Positions 25,471-34,043 of a DNA stretch of 64,000 bases are shown here, piece after piece. The notes below the pieces were generated by a model. It was not told the DNA's origin, ran no database searches, and saw only the letters and a program-made list of their open reading frames with translations. The stretch is taken from positions 62,001 to 126,000 of IMG/VR virus record IMGVR_UViG_3300025098_000013; one strand, given 5' to 3'. Made by a program: the position numbers and the translations under genes. Source of the DNA: a virus. Position 1 is the stretch's first letter. Each line of letters starts with the position of its first letter.

Positions 25471-26079
25471 ATGAGTAGTTACAAAAAAGGAACAAAACTT
25501 CCAAATGGTTATGTTTTAGGTAAAGGAAGAACTCCACTTAACCTTACTGAAGCTCAAATCCGTTATGCGATGAAGAACTCCAAATCTAACTCATCTGCTG
25601 CAAGATTCCTTAATGTATCATTTACTACTTATCAGAAATATTCCAAATTATACAAAGACGATGATACTGGTAAAACTTTATATGAACTACATAAGAACCA
25701 AAAAGGTGAAGGTGTAAAGAAACCATATAATGTTTCAAAAGGTAGATATGCGCTTCAAGACATTTTGGATGGTAAATATCCTGATTATGGTGTACATTTC
25801 TTAAAGAAGAGATTAATCAATAACGCAGATAATATGCCAGAGTTCCCACATGAATGTCATAATTGTGGGTATAGTGAAAGTAGAATTACGGATGGAAACG
25901 TTCCATTAGTATTAGACCACATGGATGATGATTGGACAAATCATAAACTTGAAAATATAAGATTTTTATGTTACAATTGTTATCACAACCTCCGAGGTAA
26001 TATCAGAGGCAGACAGCCTGAGTGGAGAGCTGAACAAATTAGAAAAGCAAGAAAAAAACAAAAAAAGAAGGACAAATAA
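25471..26079 (+). CDS. HNH-type endonuclease-like protein
   Basis: A 202-residue protein with a helix-turn-helix-like N-terminal region (SSAARFLNVSFTTYQKY) and a treble-clef HNH fold: CHNCGYSES, VLDHMDDDWTNHKLEN and IRFLCYNCYHNLRG. The DH...N residues and four Cys are intact. It could be a homing or packaging-associated nuclease. It directly precedes groEL (three bases), and groEL looks uninterrupted. Confidence 0.75.
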   Translation: MSSYKKGTKLPNGYVLGKGRTPLNLTEAQIRYAMKNSKSNSSAARFLNVSFTTYQKYSKLYKDDDTGKTLYELHKNQKGEGVKKPYNVSKGRYALQDILDGKYPDYGVHFLKKRLINNADNMPEFPHECHNCGYSESRITDGNVPLVLDHMDDDWTNHKLENIRFLCYNCYHNLRGNIRGRQPEWRAEQIRKARKKQKKKDK

Positions 26080-26082
26080 GTT

Positions 26083-27666
26083 ATGGGTAAAGAAGTATTT
26101 TACGGAAAGACATCGAGAGAGAAACTCTTAGAAGGTGTAGATGCATTAGCAGATGCAGTTGTAGTTACATTAGGACCACGTGGTCGTAACGTGATTATTG
26201 AAACTGATACAACACCACATATTACAAAGGATGGGGTTACAGTAGCTAAGTCTATTGAATTTACAGACCCAACCAAAAACTTGGGTGCTAAGGTAATCAA
26301 AGAAGCATCTCAACAAACTGCTGACAACGCAGGTGATGGGACAACTACCTCAACTGTACTTGCACGTGATATCTTTAAAAAAGGTATGGATGCAATTGAA
26401 AAGGGAGCTAACCCAATTGAATTGAAACGTGGGATGGATACTGCAGTAAAAGGTATTGTTAATAATCTTGTTGAAACCATTTCAACTAAAGTAGAAACTA
26501 ACGACCAAATCAAACAGGTAGCAACAATCTCAGCAAATGGTGATTCGGTGATTGGTTCTATGATTGCTGATGCAATGGACCAAGTTGGTCGTGATGGGGT
26601 AATTACTGTTGAAGAGGGTAATTCAAGTGATGATGAACTGACTATTGTAGAGGGGTTGGAATTCGAACAAGGATACCTATCACATTATTTCATTAACAAT
26701 CAGACCAAATTGACTTCTGAATTAGAAGACCCTATGATTCTTATGTATGATGGTCGTATTTCAGAAATGGATGACATCGTTGGTATCCTTGAGGGTGTAT
26801 CAAGTAAGAATCAGGCAATTGTAGTAATTGCTCAAGAAGTAGATGGGCAAGCGCTAGCTACAATGGTAGTTAATTCGGCACGTCAAACCTTAAAATGTGT
26901 TGCTATCAAAGCACCTGGCTTCGGTAACGAACGTAGTGAGATGTTGAGAGATATGTCTGCTCTAACCGGCGCTACTTTGTTTGGTGGTGTTGGTAAAGAG
27001 TTGGAAGATATCACAATGGATGACTTAGGGTCAGCTGACAAAGTAGTGGTTAGTAAATCTAAATCAGTAATCATTGGTGGTGCTGGTGAATCGGATGATA
27101 TCAAACTCCGTATTGACCAAATCAAGAATGAAATCGAAGAATCGAGTTCAGACTATGAGAAAGAAAAACTACACAAACGATTATCTAAGTTAAGTGGTGG
27201 TGTTGCAGTTCTCAGAGTAGGTGCTGAATCTGAAATCGAGATGAAGGAAAAGAAAGATAGAATTGATGATGCTCTACTTGCTACAAAAGCTGCAGTCGAG
27301 GAAGGTATTGTGCCAGGTGGTGGTTCTGCTCTAATCCACGCAAGTGATAGAATACATATGGGTGTTGATAGATTATCAGCTGACCAAGAAACCGGATTCA
27401 ATATTGTATGTTCTGCCTGTTACTCACCTTTTAATTCTATTTTAGAAAATGCAGGTTTAACTTATACACCAGAAGGTGAAACTCAAACTACTTATGGTTA
27501 TAATGTAGTGACTGAACAATGGTGTGATATGTTAGAAGTGGGTGTAATTGACCCAACCAAAGTAACACGAACGGCACTTGAAAAAGCTGTCTCAGTTGCA
27601 TCTACATTACTAACCACGGAATGTATGATTGTCAATGAGGTAGAGGATAGTGAATCGGAAGCTTAA
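26083..27666 (+). CDS. groL: GroEL chaperonin
   Basis: A 527-residue group I chaperonin subunit; ATP-driven protein folding in a ring capped by GroES. Equatorial motifs are VTLGPRGRNVIIE, DNAGDGTTTSTVLARD and EEGIVPGGGSALIH; the apical and intermediate domains are complete. It lacks the GGM-rich tail of bacterial GroEL and ends NEVEDSESEA. A 20-residue insertion-like stretch around YTPEGETQTTYGYN is present, as in other GroELs. Start follows AAATAAGTT. It probably folds phage capsid or tail proteins. Confidence 0.95.
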   Translation: MGKEVFYGKTSREKLLEGVDALADAVVVTLGPRGRNVIIETDTTPHITKDGVTVAKSIEFTDPTKNLGAKVIKEASQQTADNAGDGTTTSTVLARDIFKKGMDAIEKGANPIELKRGMDTAVKGIVNNLVETISTKVETNDQIKQVATISANGDSVIGSMIADAMDQVGRDGVITVEEGNSSDDELTIVEGLEFEQGYLSHYFINNQTKLTSELEDPMILMYDGRISEMDDIVGILEGVSSKNQAIVVIAQEVDGQALATMVVNSARQTLKCVAIKAPGFGNERSEMLRDMSALTGATLFGGVGKELEDITMDDLGSADKVVVSKSKSVIIGGAGESDDIKLRIDQIKNEIEESSSDYEKEKLHKRLSKLSGGVAVLRVGAESEIEMKEKKDRIDDALLATKAAVEEGIVPGGGSALIHASDRIHMGVDRLSADQETGFNIVCSACYSPFNSILENAGLTYTPEGETQTTYGYNVVTEQWCDMLEVGVIDPTKVTRTALEKAVSVASTLLTTECMIVNEVEDSESEA

Positions 27667-28366
27667 AAAATATAACTTAAAGTATGAGTATTTAAAACTT
27701 GAAGAAGAGGATACCATTGAGTCTTTCGATGAGTATGTATCAGATTTTGAATTTTATTTCGAAAAATACTACAAAAAACCTAAAAAAGGTACACCTACTG
27801 CTAAAGAACGACATATTTGGGTAAATGAAGAAACTGGAGAGGTTCGACACGAAGCCCCAAGTATGTCGTTCGAAGATATGGCAGAGGATAATAAACGAGT
27901 AGAACGAGAGAAATCTGAAAAAAAGAAGAAACGACTCGCTGAGATTAAAAATAGACCTGATAGGATTAAGAAGTTATATAAAAAAGTAGCAATAGCTACA
28001 CATCCTGATAAGGGTGGTACTGAATCCGAGTTTCAAAGAGTGTCCAACGCATTTAATGAGTTAGATTTAGCTACTTTACTTAATTTTGCTGGTAAATATG
28101 ATGTAGAATATGATTTTGATGATGATGACGAAGATATTCTTTTGAAGAATCTAAAAAAGCTAGAAGAAAGTATATCACATAAAAAATCAACATTAGCATG
28201 GTATTGGGGTACGGGCACACGTGATGATAGGTTGGACGTATTACGTACCATAAAAAAGCAAACTGGTTGGGATGTTGAAGAATCGGATTTACCACCAGAC
28301 CTTAAACCAAAAAAAGATGAACAAATCTTATTAGAAGATAAGAAAAGTTTGGATAATAAAAAATAA
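27650..28366 (+). CDS. J-domain protein (DnaJ-like co-chaperone)
   Basis: A 238-residue protein. LYKKVAIATHPDKGGTESE near residue 105 is the helix II plus HPD loop of a J domain, followed by FQRVSNAFNEL, so it should stimulate a host DnaK. No Gly/Phe or zinc-finger region. The N-terminal 100 residues are charged, with an HIWVNEETGEVRHE segment. GTG start overlaps the groEL end by 17 bases, tying it to the chaperonin. Confidence 0.75.
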   Translation: MNRKLKKYNLKYEYLKLEEEDTIESFDEYVSDFEFYFEKYYKKPKKGTPTAKERHIWVNEETGEVRHEAPSMSFEDMAEDNKRVEREKSEKKKKRLAEIKNRPDRIKKLYKKVAIATHPDKGGTESEFQRVSNAFNELDLATLLNFAGKYDVEYDFDDDDEDILLKNLKKLEESISHKKSTLAWYWGTGTRDDRLDVLRTIKKQTGWDVEESDLPPDLKPKKDEQILLEDKKSLDNKK

Positions 28367-28379
28367 TGTTGTATATTAG
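28348..28379 (+). promoter_or_regulatory. Bacteroidota-type promoter
   Basis: TTTG at 28348-28351 in the J-protein gene end, 20-base spacer, TATATTAG at 28372-28379. It drives the small genes from 28383. Confidence 0.7.
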
Positions 28380-28382
28380 ACT

Positions 28383-28463
28383 ATGAATACCAATCAAATA
28401 TTCCTCTATTGGGATGAAGACATCACAACGGAGCAAACAAGTTCAACTAAAAACGAAGAATAA
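28383..28463 (+). CDS. possible leader peptide (26 aa)
   Basis: ATG four bases after the -7 box opens a 26-codon frame (MNTNQIFLYWDEDITTEQ...) ending directly before ATG 28464. It would need a leaderless start and is doubtful. Confidence 0.25.
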   Translation: MNTNQIFLYWDEDITTEQTSSTKNEE

Positions 28464-28661
28464 ATGGCAAAATTAAGAAAATTGGTCACCTATACTGATT
28501 ATAGATGGGAAGAGACTGAGGAATTAACTCCTGAACAAGTAGAAAAATGGAAGTCAGAAGACGAAGACCTACAAGATGAAGTTCTTGATGAGGTAGAGTT
28601 TGAATTATCTCATGACAAGGCCTTGGAAGATTCAGAATGGCCTGAACTAATAGAAGACTAA
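28464..28661 (+). CDS. hypothetical acidic protein (65 aa)
   Basis: Very acidic (DEDLQDEVLDEVEFELSHD), possibly DNA-mimic-like in charge, but no family is recognised. It ends one base before the next ATG. Confidence 0.5.
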   Translation: MAKLRKLVTYTDYRWEETEELTPEQVEKWKSEDEDLQDEVLDEVEFELSHDKALEDSEWPELIED

Positions 28662-28662
28662 G

Positions 28663-29226
28663 ATGGCAAATCACGTTCAAACTTGGATTCAAGTTCATAA
28701 AGGAAATGACCAAGTATTTAAAAAACTCAAAGAAATGTTCACTCTACCAGAAGGTAAGTGGAATTATAGTGAAGAGATAAACTTTCACGACTTACTATGG
28801 CCTGGCCATGAGGATGAAGATTACGATAGGGGTATATTCACCGAAAGAATGGGTGCTAAATGGTGTTACATTGAAGATGTGAGTTGTTTAGAAGATGACG
28901 AGTTTGAAATGTCTACAACTTCAGCTTGGAATTGGTCATCAGGAGCATTTGAACGTTTATTTGATATTCTTAAAGAAATTGATGAAGACGTTGTACTTAC
29001 TGCTACCTATGAAGACGAAGGATATAACTTTGTTGGTGGTGCTGCAATATCTAAATTAGAAGGTCTATACGATTACCAAGACACTACACTTGAATATCCC
29101 GAAACCGATGAGGATGATGAACTTGATAAGTTTTACGACCAAGTGTCGGAGGCAATGGTATCATGTCGTGACGAAGCACTTGCAGATGCAACTTACATAT
29201 ATACTGAAGAAAACGAAGATGAATAA
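28663..29226 (+). CDS. YubB/api92-like ferredoxin-fold protein
   Basis: A 187-residue acidic protein. MANHVQTWIQVHKGNDQVF and WNWSSGAFERLFDIL fit the DUF1281/YubB-like family found in plasmids and phages. Function of that family is not established. It overlaps the start of the exported nuclease gene. Confidence 0.5.
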   Translation: MANHVQTWIQVHKGNDQVFKKLKEMFTLPEGKWNYSEEINFHDLLWPGHEDEDYDRGIFTERMGAKWCYIEDVSCLEDDEFEMSTTSAWNWSSGAFERLFDILKEIDEDVVLTATYEDEGYNFVGGAAISKLEGLYDYQDTTLEYPETDEDDELDKFYDQVSEAMVSCRDEALADATYIYTEENEDE

Positions 29227-29833
29227 AAAATGGAATCCTATGAAAACATCATTGACACGATTATCGTTACTATTATTACTATTGCTTGGTTCGGTTACCT
29301 CACATGGGCAGACTGGAAAAACAATAAAAAGTGACATATATACAGTAGTATATTCTGAAGATTATCAACAACCACTTAAATTGACGTATGTAGTACAATG
29401 TCCATCAGGTGGTGTTAGTAGAGGTGGGTTAGATTTCTATACCAACGATTCGGTAAATACTTCAGATGCCGATGACTATCGTAATAATGAGTGGGATAGA
29501 GGTCATTTAGCACCCGCAGCCGCATTCAATTGTGATAGAGAAACATTAAAGAAAACATTCTCATATCTAAATTGTGCATTACAACATGAAGGACTCAATC
29601 GTGGTCCATGGAAAGAGTTGGAACGTTTCGAACGTAACCTTGCTAAATTCTTTGAAGTAATGGTTAGTATTGAGGTAGACTTTGGAGAGACTCCATATAG
29701 AGTACCAGCCGGCGCTGCTATACCTATTGGGTTTACAAAAACCATATCATTTGATAACAAAATATATCAATTTTACTTTCCTAATACGGATGTAGCAGGG
29801 CAGGATTGGTTTAATTTTATTGTGGCGAAATGA
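29219..29833 (+). CDS. exported DNA/RNA non-specific endonuclease
   Basis: A 204-residue His-Me finger nuclease (NUC/EndoG family) that cuts DNA and RNA with a metal ion. The active-site motif DRGHLAPAAAF near residue 97 and the Asn in FSYLNCALQ are intact. A signal peptide (SLLLLLLLGSVTSHG) precedes it. Start 29219 overlaps the previous gene; ATG 29240 is an alternative with a shorter n-region. Export would place it in the periplasm or outside, where it could destroy incoming or released DNA. Confidence 0.8.
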   Translation: MNKKWNPMKTSLTRLSLLLLLLLGSVTSHGQTGKTIKSDIYTVVYSEDYQQPLKLTYVVQCPSGGVSRGGLDFYTNDSVNTSDADDYRNNEWDRGHLAPAAAFNCDRETLKKTFSYLNCALQHEGLNRGPWKELERFERNLAKFFEVMVSIEVDFGETPYRVPAGAAIPIGFTKTISFDNKIYQFYFPNTDVAGQDWFNFIVAK

Positions 29834-29864
29834 GAATAATAACTTTGGGATATAAATTATAGAG

Positions 29865-30152
29865 ATGGGTAGTTTAAAATCAAAATACAAACGAGATAAG
29901 TCGGAGCTAATAGAAACGTTATTAGATAATGGGCGAACTACTGCTGTATTGGAGATAAATGTTCTTACGACATCTAAAATCAAAGAACATTTAATCTACG
30001 AATGTATTTACTTACATAATAGTAAATTAAAGACTACTCAGATTATTGCTAAGGATATTACCGATGCAATGAGTAGATTAGACCCTTTTATAAAATCAGG
30101 CGCATCGAGCTCAGTAATTAATTATGTTTTGAATAACGAGAACATAATATGA
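29865..30152 (+). CDS. hypothetical protein (95 aa)
   Basis: Basic N-terminus MGSLKSKYKRDKSELIETL, mostly helical. ATGA overlap with the next gene. Not recognised. Confidence 0.5.
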   Translation: MGSLKSKYKRDKSELIETLLDNGRTTAVLEINVLTTSKIKEHLIYECIYLHNSKLKTTQIIAKDITDAMSRLDPFIKSGASSSVINYVLNNENII

Positions 30153-30340
30153 AAGATAAGATAGTATTTCTTTTATCAGTAGGTGTAATCCTTTTACTTG
30201 GAATGTTAATAATAGGGGATTTTATTATCTCTCTAAAAGAAAACAGGCCAGTAGATGAATCAATTATACATTTGATACAAGTATCAATCACAGGTGTAAT
30301 AGGAATATTAGGAACTTACTTTGGAATGAAAAACAAATAA
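30149..30340 (+). CDS. small two-span membrane protein (63 aa)
   Basis: Two hydrophobic segments (IVFLLSVGVILLLGMLIIGD and VSITGVIGILGTYFGM) joined by a charged turn; a second holin-like topology in the window. Function unknown. Confidence 0.5.
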   Translation: MKDKIVFLLSVGVILLLGMLIIGDFIISLKENRPVDESIIHLIQVSITGVIGILGTYFGMKNK

Positions 30341-30343
30341 ATT

Positions 30344-30580
30344 ATGGCAAATCCAATAGGTTGTATTGAAGCAATTAATAATGTAAGAACATCTGTTCAA
30401 GGGAATGACCCAAGGGGATGGATGAAAGCATGTGCAATAGAAACTTTACTAAAAGGTAAAAGTGGTAAACATTTTAAAAATTGTTTGATTCATAAAATGG
30501 AATCTACTGCTCAGCACATCGAAGACCCCGTGGGGTATGCAGACGAGTTATATAATGAAATTAAGGGTAAGTGTAGTTAA
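30344..30580 (+). CDS. hypothetical protein (78 aa)
   Basis: Soluble, four Cys and several His (CIEAINNVRTSV, HFKNCLIHKMES). AATTATG start context. Not recognised. Confidence 0.5.
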   Translation: MANPIGCIEAINNVRTSVQGNDPRGWMKACAIETLLKGKSGKHFKNCLIHKMESTAQHIEDPVGYADELYNEIKGKCS

Positions 30581-30583
30581 AAC

Positions 30584-31156
30584 ATGAAAAACTTAATAGT
30601 AATAGCACATCCTGATAAGAAATCATTTTGTTATAATGGTATCTACAAAACTATTTTACAAACATTGGATGTAGATGGTGAAGAAATTAGAGTAGCAGAT
30701 TTATACGCTGATAACTTCGAGAGACCACGAACTGATATAATTAATCGTTATAAAGAAGATGTTACGTGGTCTGATAGAATCTATTTTGTATCGCCAGTAT
30801 GGTGGTTTAGATTGACTCCGAGGTTGGAAGTATTCTTTGATGAAGTATTTTCTCCAGGATTCGCATACAAGTTTGTACCTATCATTGGTAAGTACGCATA
30901 CCCTAAACCATTCTTAAAAGATAAGATAGTTAGAACTTACATCACCCACGGAGCACCAGCACTTCCAGTACTTACACTTTACTTGAACTCAGTTAAACTT
31001 CGGTTAGTTATGGGTGTATACACATTTGTATTTGGATGGTCACCATCAAGGTGGTTAAAAACAAAACAATTTTGGTCAGTACCATTCGTTTCAGATAAAA
31101 AACGTAAGTCCTACTTACAACGTGTTATTAAAGATATTCGGAAGGATTTAAAATAA
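30584..31156 (+). CDS. flavodoxin-fold NAD(P)H quinone reductase-like protein
   Basis: A 190-residue Flavodoxin_2 family protein (NQO1/MdaB/KefF type), which reduces quinones or similar compounds with NAD(P)H and FMN/FAD. It starts MKNLIVIAHPDKKSFCYN, has DLYADNFERP and the flavin-contact segment YFVSPVWWFRLTPRLEVFFD, then ITHGAP. An auxiliary metabolic gene; a role in redox balance during infection is an inference. Confidence 0.75.
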   Translation: MKNLIVIAHPDKKSFCYNGIYKTILQTLDVDGEEIRVADLYADNFERPRTDIINRYKEDVTWSDRIYFVSPVWWFRLTPRLEVFFDEVFSPGFAYKFVPIIGKYAYPKPFLKDKIVRTYITHGAPALPVLTLYLNSVKLRLVMGVYTFVFGWSPSRWLKTKQFWSVPFVSDKKRKSYLQRVIKDIRKDLK

Positions 31157-31390
31157 TTGGAATCAGAAGATATTGATAGAATAATTGAAATGGCTTGGGA
31201 AGATAGAACTCCCTTTGAAGCCATAGAATTTCAGTTTGGTATCAAAGAGAATGAGGTTCGTAAGATAATGAGAACTCATATGAAAGAGTCATCATTTAAG
31301 ATGTGGAGAAAGAGGGTCAAAGGTCGTAAAACCAAACACGAGAAGACCACAACATCAATTAGATTTAAAAGCAGTAACCAAAAGTTATGA
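31157..31390 (+). CDS. TIGR03643-type (DUF2805) small protein
   Basis: A 77-residue protein with DIDRIIEMAWEDRTPFEAI, GIKENEVRKIMR and SFKMWRKRVKGRKTKH, the pattern of the TIGR03643 family common in Bacteroidota, whose fold suggests a helix-turn-helix. TTG start directly after the reductase stop. Confidence 0.65.
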   Translation: MESEDIDRIIEMAWEDRTPFEAIEFQFGIKENEVRKIMRTHMKESSFKMWRKRVKGRKTKHEKTTTSIRFKSSNQKL

Positions 31391-32301
31391 AAAACATAAT
31401 AGTTTTAATTACATTAGTAGTAAGTATAAATGCTAACGCATCTCACTTTATGGGGGGTATCATCCAAGTTGCTCAAAAGAGTCAAGACTCCGTTTCCATT
31501 GGGATGTATATTGTAGGTGACCAATTCCCAATACTTCCACAATATGTAACTTTAGAAATATGGGAGATGGATTCCCAAGGGTCGTATGACTTGGGTGGGT
31601 ATATTACACTTACTAAATTCAACAATGGTACACATCAAGGATTTAACACCGCAAACTACGGAAGTGATTATATTAATTTAGATTCGAACAAATATAGATT
31701 TATATATACCAATTGCTGTTGGTCAGTCTTAAATAACTCAACTAACTCTACTAATTCAGAGTTTGTCATATCAACGGACTATTGGCACGTTCCAAACAAT
31801 ACCACACCATATATGGAAAATCCAATGTGGATTAATGTTCAGAGTAATAGTGTGAATGTTATGAAGCCGGTGTGGGGAATCTTTAATTGTTATTTTGGAC
31901 ATGATGACAATGATTCAGTCAACTTATATATGACCGAACTCTATTCATCCTATTCAAATGGAGTATTCGTACCTCAAACACAGACATCAACTAATATATC
32001 AGCTAATAATGATTCAATTACATTTGTAGGTACAACTTTAGGAAGAGTGGGTTATGGATTTCAGATTGATAAATATCGTAGTGGATACCTACTCACCAGC
32101 CAACGAATTCAATGGACATTTGTAGTGACACAAACCACACTTGATATTGAAGAAAATATCGGATATCGAGATATGGAATATAAAGTCTACGATTGGAGTG
32201 GTCGCTATATGGGAAGTGATATAAAAACACTAAATGGTGGATTATACGTAGTTAGATATAGTAATGGTAAAATGGAGAAGATAAATGTATTACTTCGATA
32301 G
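31387..32301 (+). CDS. exported protein with T9SS-like C-terminus
   Basis: A 304-residue secreted protein. The signal peptide ends NANA, followed by SHFMGGIIQVAQKS, the start usual in Bacteroidota gliding/PKD-type surface proteins (ASHxxGG). The C-terminal 50 residues, MEYKVYDWSGRYMGSD then LNGGLYVVRYSNGKMEKI, follow the T9SS type A sorting-domain pattern, though the leading YPNP motif is not visible. The AGTTATG start overlaps the previous gene by ATGA. A second cell-surface product of the phage. Confidence 0.65.
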   Translation: MKNIIVLITLVVSINANASHFMGGIIQVAQKSQDSVSIGMYIVGDQFPILPQYVTLEIWEMDSQGSYDLGGYITLTKFNNGTHQGFNTANYGSDYINLDSNKYRFIYTNCCWSVLNNSTNSTNSEFVISTDYWHVPNNTTPYMENPMWINVQSNSVNVMKPVWGIFNCYFGHDDNDSVNLYMTELYSSYSNGVFVPQTQTSTNISANNDSITFVGTTLGRVGYGFQIDKYRSGYLLTSQRIQWTFVVTQTTLDIEENIGYRDMEYKVYDWSGRYMGSDIKTLNGGLYVVRYSNGKMEKINVLLR

Positions 32302-32467
32302 TGAACAAACAAATGCCCGTTCTATGATGGGAAAGTATTTTATGGCATCTCTATTATGGAATACCGAGCCAGAGAAAATGATGTCTATATTAAAAGTAAT
32401 GGGTAGTACATATACCGAATATGGATTACCAATTGACTACGATTCATTGGGGATAGAGAGATGTTAA
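32285..32467 (+). CDS. hypothetical protein (60 aa)
   Basis: Overlaps both neighbours. MYYFDSEQTNARSMMGKYF, helical, no motif. It may couple translation to the Nudix gene. Confidence 0.45.
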   Translation: MYYFDSEQTNARSMMGKYFMASLLWNTEPEKMMSILKVMGSTYTEYGLPIDYDSLGIERC

Positions 32468-32862
32468 AAGTAGTAGCTGGATTTTTATTTGATTATGATA
32501 CATTCCTTATAGGACAACGTAAGTCAGATAACAACTCATATCCAGACTATTGGGAATTGCCAGGTGGGAAGGTTGATGATTCTGATTTAAATACGGACGA
32601 GTCAATCAAACGAGAGTGGAGAGAAGAATTAGATATAGAGGTCTTTATATGGCACGAACTACCTACTCAGATAATCAACGATATAGAGGTTATTCCTTAT
32701 ATGTTGAAGTATGAAAGTGGGAAGCCAACACTAAATGAACACAAATCAGTAAAATTCGTGAAATTTAATGAAATAAAACACTATAAATTGACTCCAATAA
32801 GTAAAGAAATACTACATATAATAAAGAGGTCATACAACATATTTTTAAAACCACAGGAGTAA
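32461..32862 (+). CDS. Nudix hydrolase
   Basis: A 133-residue Nudix protein hydrolysing a nucleoside diphosphate linked to another moiety. The Nudix box reads GGKVDDSDLNTDESIK then REWREELDIEV, with the loop slightly longer than in the GX5EX7REUXEEXGU consensus. Starts MLKVVAGFLFDYDTFLIGQR, like MutT/ADP-ribose types. Substrate unknown. Confidence 0.8.
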   Translation: MLKVVAGFLFDYDTFLIGQRKSDNNSYPDYWELPGGKVDDSDLNTDESIKREWREELDIEVFIWHELPTQIINDIEVIPYMLKYESGKPTLNEHKSVKFVKFNEIKHYKLTPISKEILHIIKRSYNIFLKPQE

Positions 32863-32869
32863 CACCATT

Positions 32870-33073
32870 ATGAAACCCATCTACGAACTTATCTCTCAGT
32901 TCACAAAGAAGACATTCGGTAACAAGAACAACACCCCAATCAATCACATCGCAGAATTCCAAGAAGATATACCAACGGTTTGGTCACGTCAATTAGAGTA
33001 TTCGGAGAAGCCACATATATCATTCGATATTACACAAGAAGATATATATAACGACATCCAAAGTAACCAATGA
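32870..33073 (+). CDS. hypothetical protein (67 aa)
   Basis: MKPIYELISQFTKKTFGNK, soluble, ATGA overlap with the next gene. Not recognised. Confidence 0.45.
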   Translation: MKPIYELISQFTKKTFGNKNNTPINHIAEFQEDIPTVWSRQLEYSEKPHISFDITQEDIYNDIQSNQ

Positions 33074-33246
33074 AAAGCCAGACCGACCCACATCGAGATG
33101 GACACGAACGATTTCGTGTGACTAAGAAAAATTTGGAAGATAAACTTCCAAATCCCTCTATATTAAATGAATTACAGGACTTCAACACAACCCTTGGCGA
33201 TGGGTTAGATGACTTGGACGAATGGTATCCAGATAACGTATTATAA
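33070..33246 (+). CDS. hypothetical protein (58 aa)
   Basis: MKSQTDPHRDGHERFRVTK with an acidic C-terminal half. ATGA overlap upstream. Not recognised. Confidence 0.45.
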   Translation: MKSQTDPHRDGHERFRVTKKNLEDKLPNPSILNELQDFNTTLGDGLDDLDEWYPDNVL

Positions 33247-33257
33247 TAAGGTAAATT

Positions 33258-33326
33258 ATGTTTGCGATAATAGTATTAGGTTTGTTGATAATATACACAT
33301 ATAAAATAACACATGATAATGAATGA
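33258..33326 (+). CDS. possible micro-protein with one membrane span (22 aa)
   Basis: MFAIIVLGLLIIYTYKITH is a clear membrane segment with AAATTATG start context. It ends overlapping the next start. Very short. Confidence 0.3.
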   Translation: MFAIIVLGLLIIYTYKITHDNE

Positions 33327-33607
33327 TGAGTAAAGAAATGCCAAGAGAAAGAACAAAGGTATGGGTAAACGTCATACACACGAATAAGACAATCCAATTC
33401 TTTTTGAATAATAGTCCTCTACGTGGGGATGGTTCGTTTATGTCATTGGAGTATTTTAGCGTATATAAGGAATTGCAAGATTTGAGTGGATATAGATACT
33501 TAAATTCAAAGTATGACCTTCTTGACAAGATTCCCCCATCTCCAAGTTTTGATGACTTACCATCAAGTCCAACGGAAGAGTATCATGATGATGACTTCGA
33601 GTATTAA
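33323..33607 (+). CDS. hypothetical protein (94 aa)
   Basis: MMSKEMPRERTKVWVNVIH with an acidic Pro-rich C-terminus (SPTEEYHDDDFEY). ATG pair at 33323/33326. Not recognised. Confidence 0.5.
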   Translation: MMSKEMPRERTKVWVNVIHTNKTIQFFLNNSPLRGDGSFMSLEYFSVYKELQDLSGYRYLNSKYDLLDKIPPSPSFDDLPSSPTEEYHDDDFEY

Positions 33608-33818
33608 AAAAAGTGATATAAAACTAAATCAGCTAAATCTTATGGATATACAAATAGATGAACGTAATAATAGAATCAGAGTTATTAAAGATAACCATGT
33701 ATATAGTATAGACAAAGAACATCCTCATTATGATGTTATAGTAGATAACCTTTTAAATATAGGGAACTCTATAACCACATATAAGGATAAGGTTAAAAGA
33801 TTCTCTCCACATGGTTAA
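33585..33818 (+). CDS. hypothetical protein (77 aa)
   Basis: One of three consecutive ATGs (33585-33593) is the likely start, overlapping the previous gene. Core ERNNRIRVIKDNHVYSID. Not recognised. Confidence 0.45.
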   Translation: MMMTSSIKKSDIKLNQLNLMDIQIDERNNRIRVIKDNHVYSIDKEHPHYDVIVDNLLNIGNSITTYKDKVKRFSPHG

Positions 33819-34035
33819 CAAGAAGAATATAATAGACTTACATGGAGTAAGGCATGGAGACGTAGAAGAAGTCTTAGAGAATAACCTATTAGGGTATCAT
33901 GATACGGAAGGCTGGGAGATAATAACAGGCAATTCAACCTATATGATAGAGATAGTAGAGGAGTTTCTAAGGTTAAACCTATTTAAGTTCTATCGAACCT
34001 CTGATAACTATGGTAGAATTATATTAGCTCACTAA
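33811..34035 (+). CDS. stand-alone Smr domain protein
   Basis: A 74-residue Smr (small MutS-related) domain: IIDLHGVRHGDVEEVL, then WEIITGNSTYMIEIVEEFL. DLHG and TGNS are the family signatures. Smr domains nick DNA or cut mRNA at stalled ribosomes. Last gene before the 0.8 kb non-coding region. Confidence 0.75.
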   Translation: MVNKKNIIDLHGVRHGDVEEVLENNLLGYHDTEGWEIITGNSTYMIEIVEEFLRLNLFKFYRTSDNYGRIILAH

Positions 34036-34043
34036 GCTAATCG

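Noticed and set aside
26083-27666. Several long antisense open frames within groEL (for example 27153-27401 and 26883-27125)
   Set aside because: They mirror the codon pattern of groEL, have no promoter or start context, and every supported gene in the window is on the + strand.
25471-27666. HNH gene as an intron-borne homing endonuclease interrupting groEL
   Set aside because: GroEL is complete and uninterrupted, and the HNH gene precedes its start; no intron boundaries seen.
29090-29218. Upstream extension of the nuclease gene frame
   Set aside because: It overlaps the real coding frame of the acidic YubB-like protein and would bury the signal peptide; the start at 29219 or 29240 is preferred.
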